Origin: Bacilli bacterium
Lineage (GTDB): Bacteria; Bacillota_I; Bacilli_A; RF39; UBA660
Length of the DNA: 64,000 bases
Direction: 5' to 3'
Assembly: GCA_017541445.1 (NCBI GenBank)
Contig: JAFXZC010000002.1
Location: 38,565 to 102,564, forward strand
Position numbers and translations under genes: made by a program. Positions within the stretch are counted from its first letter, which is position 1. Each line of letters starts with the position of its first letter. The notes beneath the pieces are model-generated. The model ran no database searches. It was not told where the DNA came from and worked only from the letters and a program-made list of their open reading frames with translations. Positions 19,901 to 27,700 of the stretch are shown here, piece by piece.

Positions 19901-22337
19901 TAACATCACTATACCAATTTTCTATTTTTAATATAGTATAAGTCCAATCAGAATTATCACTTATACGAATTGTTTCAGCAATAGCACCACCATCATAATA
20001 ACAATCACCTATTGTTGTATTAGTAACAGATAAATTACTAAATTCACCTTTATAATAATTTGAATAAATAATACCTTTCATTATGGCTGAAGAAGCATGT
20101 TTAAACTCTGAACTATCAATATTCAAATCATGAACTCCACACTTTTCAAGTCTACAATCATCATTAGCATAAACATATGAAAATATAGGAGATGTAGAAT
20201 GGAAATTTCTAATAGTTTTACCATTACCATCTAAATTACCATAGAAAGTAACAATAGATTCCCATTTATTACCATTAATATAAAATAAACCATCAGGATC
20301 AGTAGTATCATATTCAAAATCTAAATCATTCATTAAAATAAAAGCATCATATCTTGCATTTCTTATCCAATTAAATTGTCTTACATTAGTTATTTGCCAT
20401 GGATCTTCATATGTACCAGACCCATTAATAGGCATAAAATCTTTTTCTATATTAATTAAACTAGTACATACCATTACATTATTAACCCATGTTTCTAAAG
20501 TATATACACCTTTTTTAGAATATTCAGAATCTAAAGTAATAATAGGAGTAACTTCATTATAATATGACTTATTAAGTTGAATACTATAAGCACTATCAGG
20601 AATATATTCATTATTACTATTTCTAATTTTATAATTAACAACTGTACCATCATCAACATTTTTTAATCTTGTTATAATATGCATATTAAGTTGACTACCT
20701 AAAGGTTTCTCATCTTCAGCACCATATATATAATCAAATGTATAACCGCCTATACTAGATTCATTATTATCAGTAAACAAAAACATATTCCACATAGCTG
20801 TATTACCTACTTTAAATTTAGAATTATTATTAACAGATATATTTCTATCACTTAAATCTATAGTTTTATAACCAGCAGTATCATAACTATAATCACCTAA
20901 AGAAACATAATTATCAGAACCATCTTCACTATAATATAAAGTAAAAGATGTAGGATTATATAAATCGACTTTAATCTTATCTATTGTTTCATTACCTACA
21001 TAATTATTATCATTAACTGCAAAAGTACTATCATTATAATTTTTATTTAAAAAATATGAATTATCCCATGATTTTTCAGAATAAGTAGTAAAAGCAATTA
21101 TTTCATCAATTATTGAATCATATGGAACATGTACTATTGAATAATTATTACCCCAAGAATTTTTTAATATCCATGAACCTCTTCCAGTTACTAAAGTACT
21201 TTCAACATCAGGATCATTAAATGAATCACAAACTCTTTCACCATCAACAATTTTTACTTGATATGTAAGTATAATTAAATTAATATCAGTTAAATAATTT
21301 CTACAAAAAGAATATTCATAATTATCATCCCATCCAATTAAATGAAGAGCATGATTACCTATTTGAACATCAGTATATAAAGGATTATTAATACTTAAAA
21401 AATCATTTTCATTTTCTATATTTCTAGTCATATGATTACTAGCAACATTTATTGTAACAAGAGTTCCTCCATTATTATAAATTAAACTTTTTATGTAATT
21501 TTTCAAATCTTCAGTAAGAGCTTGTCCATCAGTTTTATTAATATTAGATAACATAACAGTATTATCTACTTCATAAGTAGAATTTGATCTATCAAATACA
21601 ATATCAGGAGTTAATAATTCATTATTTTTAACTTTTGCTGCATTAGTAATTTCCCAACTATTTTCAAATCCACCTATTCTCTCTAATAAAAGTCTACCTG
21701 TACTACTTAAAGCAGAACCAGTTGTTAAATTTCTATTAGCATTAGTAACAACTGTATTTTCAAAAAGAAAACCATCCTTAGATAAAGCATAATCAAATTG
21801 CTTCTCAGAATATAAAGTTGCACTTGAATCATAAGATTTATTTTTTGCTATTAAATCATGCGTTTCAAGAAGAGAAGAAGAAGCAAATGCCCAACATAAT
21901 CCTTCATTACCTTGATCCTTTATTGGTGTAACAAAATTTTTACCATTAACATCTCTTAAATCAAAACTTTCTGGTAAATCTGTATCAGTTCCTGCTATAT
22001 TAGGAATATATGTAGTTACAGAAGGAATAATATTATAAGAAGTTTTATCTTCAGAAGTTAAATATTCTACAAATGAAGGATTTAAATAAGCTTCTTCACC
22101 TTCATAATTCTTTTCCGTTAATAAAACTACACCAGTTTCATTATAAAAATCTCTAATATAATCCTTAGCTTCTTCAGGTAAATAAGAATAATTACTAGAT
22201 TTTAATATCTCTTCTATATCTATTACTACATTTTCTTCTAACTTCTTAGAATGAGAATTTCTAATATATAAACCACTAAGTATTACTACTAAAAATATAG
22301 ATAAAAATAAACTAAATTTAAATATTCTTTTCTTCAT
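16986..22337 (-). CDS. Giant papain-like (C1) surface protease with InlB-type repeats and NPxT-type anchor
   Basis: 1783 residues. A signal or anchor helix lies at ~5-25. A papain-like domain begins near residue 121: ESFDLRDVNGKNFVTPIKDQ, then GNEGLCWAFASSS with catalytic Cys ~148, His ~329 in NHALHLIGWDD, and Asn in WILKNSWGNN near 390. A long beta-rich/GLUG-like region (~650-1000) follows, then three Listeria-Bacteroides (InlB B/Flg_new) repeats at ~1090-1310 (LGWFTDKNGG, FDPNGGTG, FDTTGGESLPPL). After further modules, NPNTKD near 1749 is followed by a membrane helix and a basic RRYY end. All three catalytic residues are visible, so an active cysteine protease is likely. The substrate is unknown; host or food protein, or self-processing, are possibilities. 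Confidence 0.85.
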   Translation of the reverse strand: MKKRIFKFSLFLSIFLVVILSGLYIRNSHSKKLEENVVIDIEEILKSSNYSYLPEEAKDYIRDFYNETGVVLLTEKNYEGEEAYLNPSFVEYLTSEDKTSYNIIPSVTTYIPNIAGTDTDLPESFDLRDVNGKNFVTPIKDQGNEGLCWAFASSSLLETHDLIAKNKSYDSSATLYSEKQFDYALSKDGFLFENTVVTNANRNLTTGSALSSTGRLLLERIGGFENSWEITNAAKVKNNELLTPDIVFDRSNSTYEVDNTVMLSNINKTDGQALTEDLKNYIKSLIYNNGGTLVTINVASNHMTRNIENENDFLSINNPLYTDVQIGNHALHLIGWDDNYEYSFCRNYLTDINLIILTYQVKIVDGERVCDSFNDPDVESTLVTGRGSWILKNSWGNNYSIVHVPYDSIIDEIIAFTTYSEKSWDNSYFLNKNYNDSTFAVNDNNYVGNETIDKIKVDLYNPTSFTLYYSEDGSDNYVSLGDYSYDTAGYKTIDLSDRNISVNNNSKFKVGNTAMWNMFLFTDNNESSIGGYTFDYIYGAEDEKPLGSQLNMHIITRLKNVDDGTVVNYKIRNSNNEYIPDSAYSIQLNKSYYNEVTPIITLDSEYSKKGVYTLETWVNNVMVCTSLINIEKDFMPINGSGTYEDPWQITNVRQFNWIRNARYDAFILMNDLDFEYDTTDPDGLFYINGNKWESIVTFYGNLDGNGKTIRNFHSTSPIFSYVYANDDCRLEKCGVHDLNIDSSEFKHASSAIMKGIIYSNYYKGEFSNLSVTNTTIGDCYYDGGAIAETIRISDNSDWTYTILKIENWYSDVTYTNSVFHIGRSETYMGGLIGGINMTGGQSQLYLSNLKAVSHYQLENEHNAHTYYLSDVIGKISLSYSTLVMNNIIGFGSYEFDPNSITVETNGLINNLENSNGTFTVFNAKLGWDYNISSGVDISNYEDSLEPYEIARADYSNYSYYDSEYYVTPEERDNGTLVSFEDKFDHIENKIPTLKQFNEEYAEYEDTYYVGVNETVDINNLISNDSNHKDYHVYSSFTCNLDLCNSVTDDTIITIPTEDNDYKFTGLKLGSTKLIIYDKTSGYLNTVNIEVIDNSYRLILDYNYDDIIDDSLIVISGRQYGNLPVLTRREYNFLGWFTDKNGGTKIESDTIFEGNADITLYAHWERKNDADINYYVTFDPNGGTGSMEQQTYNINDNKALSLNTFEKTSYEFDHWNTKDDDTGTRYEDGQVINIKEDITLYAFYHIIIYTVTFDTTGGESLPPLTVPAGSTISAPTPVREGYVFGSWWTDPDNTNLFFGTVNDNITLYARWFQIEFGFNPNGAEITSEFNVPNEIPAGEIIELKSPEEYGVITPDGKVFDAYQIAGARYYVGQKFEIPVTDAVYITCLWKPEDRNYTEYYEISFRQLFDSTIKTAYNENLEDAINKGKEESLAVLNNFIDGKENVTVDDYGELVDGDTIKKFRSYRLLATEIDDNNNTIVYRYELMYILMKYEVGSVRNDIYTLNKTDEVSIPLDDSIDDIEELVNNKKNELSSMVKDVSIDNLYVIDKDNDYYQYAEFVDYDIPSSEYDSTNNVYIYNYNVNYKLVKVNKPGEEKYTLTNTDNVIEFIDMENQQFEFTIENIINSEEEVVKESINNIQKGLKDNELLLGYYKIEVRKGDTLIHDGPFDLKIKLSDEMKQYDKFYMVYVGENGMEEPIEFKIDGDYLVGTLNHLSNYILIVNKPVVDNKEDNIVDNKDDNKEVKDDGILNPNTKDYLFYGIVLLGFISFIIILFNKFGKPRRYY

Positions 22338-22393
22338 ATATATACCCTACCTTATTATGTATTAATCATAACATATATAATATTTAATAACAA

Positions 22394-22418
22394 ATAAAAA
22401 AGATGATAAAATCATCTA
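22394..22418 (-). terminator. Intrinsic terminator of the PIG-L gene
   Basis: On the minus strand AGATGAT / ATCATCT and a T run, with the stem starting in the TAG stop. Confidence 0.7.
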
Positions 22419-23138
22419 TTTCCAATCTTTATATAATACCCAATTTTCATGATTAAATGCATAAGTTAAAGTACCTTTATCAGTACAAGCAGGTTGTGAT
22501 TTATATAAAGCTAACATTTCTCTTTTCTTTAAATAAGTTTCTTCTTTTAAAGTAGGACTATCATCTATAGTACCTTTTTTATAAAACTTACCAAAATAAT
22601 ATAATTTATCTTTATCTATAACATTATCAGTAACCATCTTACTTATCATCTTATGATGTTTATGACCATATTCACCTTCAGGATTATGAGTAACAATTAA
22701 ATCCCAATCTCTAGATTCAATAATATGTTTTAATTCTTCATTAATTTCATCTTTCTCATAAGTCCAATCACTTATAATAGCACCTGGTTCCAAATCAGTA
22801 TGTGATAAATAAATATAATTATCATTACCAAATTCCATAACAGAAATAAATTCATCTAAACGTAATTTAACTACACCACAAGTAACACATACTACAGTAT
22901 AATCATCTTCAATTAAATGACCACCACCCCAAATAGCATCATCATCTGGATGTGCAATAATCATTAATTTATTATGATCTGTTTTTTCAGGATTAATAAT
23001 AATTTCTTCTTCAAAAGATTCAACAGGAACAGCTTCCCCTGCTTCAGATGAGTATTTTTTAACAACATATGAATAACTAATAGTAACAGAACTAATTAGA
23101 CAAAAAATTAATATAATAAAATATACAACCTTCTTCAT
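22416..23138 (-). CDS. PIG-L/LmbE-family deacetylase, membrane-anchored
   Basis: About 240 residues with an N-terminal membrane helix and the PIG-L zinc site: AHPDDD near residue 60 and a late HNPEGEYGHKHH in which His residues complete the site. Family members remove acetyl groups from GlcNAc-containing substrates (GlcNAc-PI, mycothiol or bacillithiol precursors, or sugar-containing metabolites). The membrane anchor and predicted outside location suggest a surface or secreted glycan substrate, which is inference. ATG 23138 sits four bases after AGGTGAG; the GTG nine bases upstream is part of that site. The C26 hydrolase is directly upstream. Confidence 0.82.
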   Translation of the reverse strand: MKKVVYFIILIFCLISSVTISYSYVVKKYSSEAGEAVPVESFEEEIIINPEKTDHNKLMIIAHPDDDAIWGGGHLIEDDYTVVCVTCGVVKLRLDEFISVMEFGNDNYIYLSHTDLEPGAIISDWTYEKDEINEELKHIIESRDWDLIVTHNPEGEYGHKHHKMISKMVTDNVIDKDKLYYFGKFYKKGTIDDSPTLKEETYLKKREMLALYKSQPACTDKGTLTYAFNHENWVLYKDWK

Positions 23139-23162
23139 ATTACTCACCTATTAACAATTATA

Positions 23163-23822
23163 CTATTTTTTACAAGCATTAACAAACATTTTAAAAATAT
23201 TATTAAATTCATCCATTATTTCAGGATGCCATTGAATACCTATAACAAAATCTTTATTAATAGCTTCTATTCCTTCAATAATACCATCTTCTGATAAAGC
23301 ACTAACTCTAAATTCTTTACCTACTTCACTAATACAATAACTATGAATACTATTAACTTTAAATACTTCTTTATTAAATATTTTATATAATTTAGAATCT
23401 TTATCTATCTTAACATCATGAATATAACTATAATTATCTCTATAATTTTCATTATGTCTATGATCTATATAACTATCTATTTTTTTAATAACTCTTTTTT
23501 CTCTAATAGAATACATACCTATTGTTTGCATTCCTAAACATATACCTAATATAGGTTTATTATTCTTATAAAAATAATCAATAACATCAAAATTAACATC
23601 TAATACTTTTTCACCACCAGGTAATAATAAACCATCACACATATCTAATGTATCTTGAATAATCTTATTATCATAAAAAGGAATTAATAAAGGAATACCA
23701 CCATTATCTACTATTCTTTTAATATAATTATTACCATATCTATATGTATCTTTAAAACTATCTTCAGTTAATAAATAATTACTAGTTGCTAAAATACCAA
23801 TAACTGGTTTATTTTTAAACAT
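23163..23822 (-). CDS. Class I glutamine amidotransferase-like gamma-glutamyl hydrolase (peptidase C26/PuuD-like)
   Basis: About 219 residues with the class I GATase fold: start KPVIGILATSNYL, GLLLPGGE, nucleophile elbow PILGICLGMQTIG with the catalytic Cys, and IQWHPEIMDEF carrying the catalytic His and Glu. The PuuD/C26 group hydrolyses gamma-glutamyl bonds (gamma-Glu-GABA, folylpolyglutamate) and works without a synthetase partner. ATG 23822 is preceded by AAGGTGAT. It precedes the PIG-L gene by ~24 bases. The specific substrate is not deducible. Confidence 0.83.
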   Translation of the reverse strand: MFKNKPVIGILATSNYLLTEDSFKDTYRYGNNYIKRIVDNGGIPLLIPFYDNKIIQDTLDMCDGLLLPGGEKVLDVNFDVIDYFYKNNKPILGICLGMQTIGMYSIREKRVIKKIDSYIDHRHNENYRDNYSYIHDVKIDKDSKLYKIFNKEVFKVNSIHSYCISEVGKEFRVSALSEDGIIEGIEAINKDFVIGIQWHPEIMDEFNNIFKMFVNACKK

Positions 23823-23901
23823 AAACATCACCTTTTTATAAAAATATTATAGATTATTTTTCTATTATATGCTATTATTTAAAATAGGAAAGAGGTTAAA
23901 A

Positions 23902-24690
23902 ATGAAAAATAATCGTTTATTCAAAATATTACTAATAATTGTTATAATAGCTGCAATTGTTGGTATTACACTATTATTTAAAAATAAAGGAAAAGACAAA
24001 GAAGCATCTGAAGAAGAAGTAAAAGGAGCAGAAAATCTTACACAATTAGTTGTAACATTAACTAACGGTTTCAATACAAGATTCTTTGGTCAAGAATTAT
24101 TATTTGAAAAAGATAAAACTACATATGAAGATTTAACAAGAGGATGTGTCCTATTTGCTGCATCTAATTATGTAATTGATTTTGATTTAGAAAACTCAAT
24201 TCAAAATAATATTCTTACTTCAATAGAAGTAAATTATAAATACTCAATGAATGATTATACACCATTCAGAGGAGAAGCTATTAGACAAGCTATTAAAGAA
24301 TTATTTGATGTAGAATTTAAAAATGAAAGTGCAATAGATGAAGCAAACTTTGGTTATAACTTTATCTATATTGAAGAATTCGATATATATTTAAAAGGAC
24401 GTAATTCATCATTCGCATATCCTAATTCAGATAACTTTATTAAAACTAGAATTATTAAAACAACAAAAAACAAAGATAAAAATATAGAAACAGAAATTGC
24501 TGTTGCATATGTTACAAAAGAAAATGATGAATATGTATATAGTAAAAAAGCAAGTGGTAGTAATAAAGTATATACAACTACTGAAATTGGTGATATAGAT
24601 AAAGATCAATTAGATGAATTTGATCATTACATTATTACATATAAAGAAAACGATGGTAAATATTCATTTGTAAGCATTGCTAAAAAGTAA
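23902..24690 (+). CDS. Single-pass membrane protein with extracellular domain, unknown
   Basis: About 262 residues: a short basic N-terminus, one membrane helix (LLIIVIIAAIVGITLLF), a Lys/Glu-rich linker and a ~210-residue outside domain ending YKENDGKYSFVSIAKK. AGGAAAGAGG precedes ATG 23902; an upstream in-frame TTG has none. It is divergent from the C26 gene and is a stand-alone unit with a terminator that uses its last codons. No family recognised. Confidence 0.65.
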   Translation: MKNNRLFKILLIIVIIAAIVGITLLFKNKGKDKEASEEEVKGAENLTQLVVTLTNGFNTRFFGQELLFEKDKTTYEDLTRGCVLFAASNYVIDFDLENSIQNNILTSIEVNYKYSMNDYTPFRGEAIRQAIKELFDVEFKNESAIDEANFGYNFIYIEEFDIYLKGRNSSFAYPNSDNFIKTRIIKTTKNKDKNIETEIAVAYVTKENDEYVYSKKASGSNKVYTTTEIGDIDKDQLDEFDHYIITYKENDGKYSFVSIAKK

Positions 24691-24699
24691 TGCTTTTTT
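24673..24699 (+). terminator. Intrinsic terminator at the end of the 23902 gene
   Basis: AGCATT / AATGCT arms and six T; the 5' arm is in the last codons and the stop lies between the arms. Confidence 0.75.
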
Positions 24700-24705
24700 C
24701 ATACA

Positions 24706-24737
24706 AAAAAAACATACTTAATAGTATGTTTTTTTTA
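24706..24737 (-). terminator. Intrinsic terminator of polC
   Basis: On the minus strand ACATACTA / TAGTATGT with a short loop and eight T just downstream of the polC stop. Confidence 0.75.
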
Positions 24738-27700
24738 TTAGAATAAACTTAATTGATTAGATTCAGATAAATTATCTAAACAACCTAATTCTCTTAATTT
24801 TTCTATAGAAGTACCATTTATTTTACCTCTAGTCATTAAATCCTCTATTGAAATAAATGGACCAGTACTTCTAGCTTTAACAATAGCATCAGCAACGTTA
24901 TCACCCAAACCATCTAATGCTCTAAATGGTATTATTAAACCTTTTTCATCTTCAGTAATGACAAACTTCTTACCATCACTCTTATCAACATCTATATTCT
25001 TAAAATAGAAACCTCTCAAACACATTTCTAAACATAATAATAATGTTTCTTTAGTATCTAAATCTTTATTAGTAGCTAAACTACCTTTATCATCTATTTC
25101 ATCTATTTTATTTCTAATAGCATCTACTCCACCTATCATAGATTTAATATCAAATTGATCTCTACGAATAGATAAATATGCACAATAATATAGTATTGGA
25201 TAATGAACTTTAAACCAAGCTATTCTAAATGCAGAAGTAACATAAGCAGTAGCATGTGCTTTAGGGAACATATACTTAATCTTTCTACAAGATTCAATAT
25301 ACCATTCAGGAATATTATTCTCTCTCATATATTTAGCATGTTCTTCCCAAGCAGCAGGATCTTTACTAGCTTTACCTTTACGAACAAATTCCATAATTTT
25401 AAATGCTTTAGCAGGTTTTAAACCCCATTGAATTAAATTAACCATAATATCATCACGACAACCAATAACATTTTTAAATGGAACTTGTATCTTACCATCC
25501 TTATCTGGAGTACATAAATCTCTTGCATTACCTAACCAAACATCAGTACCATGTGATAAACCAGATATTTTAATTAATTCAGCAAATGTAGTTGGTTTAG
25601 TTTCTTCTAACATACCTAATAAGAAAGAAGTACCAAATTCTGGAACACCTAAAGTACCAGTAGGACAATACTTTCTACCATCCTTATCAGTAGATCCTCT
25701 TAAATCATATCTATCTACTCCTAATATTTCAGGACCAGTAAATATTTTCATCGTATCAGGATCACCTAAATCAATAGCAGTAACATCAAATTCTTCACCA
25801 TGAGTAATATATTTTTTAGCTAATTCTTGTAACATTCTTAATACAGTTGGATCATCGTGACCAAGAATATCTAATTTTAATAAATCCGCATCAATAGCAT
25901 GATAATCAAAGTGCGTAGTTCTCCATGCAGCAGTAGGATCATCAGCTGGGTATTGGAAAGGTGTAAAATCCCAAATATCTTTATAACCAGGAACAACAAC
26001 TATACCACCTGGATGTTGACCAGTAGTTCTCTTAACACCAGTACAACCAACACTAATACGTTCTACTTCAGGAAATCTTATATAAGACTTAATAATACCC
26101 TTCTTCTTTAACTCATCTTTACCAGCTACATCTAAACCATAACTTTGAGCTTCTATCTTTAACATATCATGTAACTTTTCTTCATAATAACCTTGTACAT
26201 AACCAATAGCAGTTTTATCAGCAACAGTACCAATAGTACCTGCTCTATAAACATTATCAGTACCAAATAATACTTTAGTATAATCATGCGCTGAAGCTTG
26301 ATTATCACCAGAGAAATTTAAATCTATATCTGGAACTTTTTCACCAGCAAAACCTAAGAATGTAGCAAATGGCATATCATTACCTTGGTGAATCATATCT
26401 GCACCACATTCTGGACATTTCTTAGCAGGTAAATCAAATCCCGAAGGATAATTCTCTGATAATGCTTTACCTTCTTCATCATTAAATTCACTATGTTGAC
26501 ATTTAGGACAATAATAATGTGCAGGTAAACCATTACATTCTGTAATACCCATCATACTAGCTACAAATGAAGAACCAACAGAACCTCTTGAACCAACCAA
26601 ATAACCATCATCATTAGAGTGTTTAACTAACTTTTGCGCTATTAAATAAATAACGTCAAATCCACCACCAATAATACCAGTTAATTCAGCTTTAGCTTTC
26701 TCTATAGCTTCTTCATCACTTAAATCAGGATTCTCTCTTAAAACTTCACCCTTCTTTAAATTAACTACTCCATCATAACCAGACATAATAACTTCATGTA
26801 ATTTAGGAATAAATATTTTATCAACATCTTCATCACTCATATCAGGATTCTCTGACTTAATATGATTCTTAACTAAATCACTAATCTTATCTCCATAGAA
26901 CTCTTGAGCAATTCTTTCCTCAATATTAGGAGGTAAAGGATCTCCATACATAGAATGAGCTTTATCAAATACTAAATCTCTACAAGTTTCTTGACTATGT
27001 TCAATAACAGGAGAGAAAGGTTTATCTGGATATACAACTACTTCTATATCTTCTAACTCATTTAATATCTCATTAGTATTCTTAACTACTATCTCATCAA
27101 CTAATTCATCATCTTTCAAGAAACTAAATTCATCTTTCATCTCTTTAGTAGTTCTATAAAATTGATTAGGAATATGACCATCTTTAAAAGGTTCATTATA
27201 ATTAAATTCACTATTTAAAACATAATTATTATCTACTTCTTTAATAATCTCAGCAACAGCTAACTTCCTTAAAGATCTAGAAATAACTTGTAATCTTTCT
27301 TCTTCATTTAAAGCTTTATAACTATCATCATTACTACCTTTAGGAACATAAATATTTTCTATATTAATAGCATTTATAGGTATTCTTTTAATCTTAGTTA
27401 AAACAAATATATATTTTAAAACTTTCTCAGTATTATAATCAAATACAATACCTTGTTCTAAAGCTTTATTAATACATTTATTATAATTATCTTCATTACC
27501 ATTATTCTTACTATAACCATTTAAATATCTAGCTAAAGGATGTCTACCTTTACCAGGAACATTTTGATTAACAATAATCTCTCTATACAATCTATCTTCT
27601 TTATTAATATTATGAACATCACCAGTAGCTACTACTATCTTTTTACATTTCTTAGCACATCTAATAATCTTCTTAATAGCATCTTCTAATTGTTCTTCAT

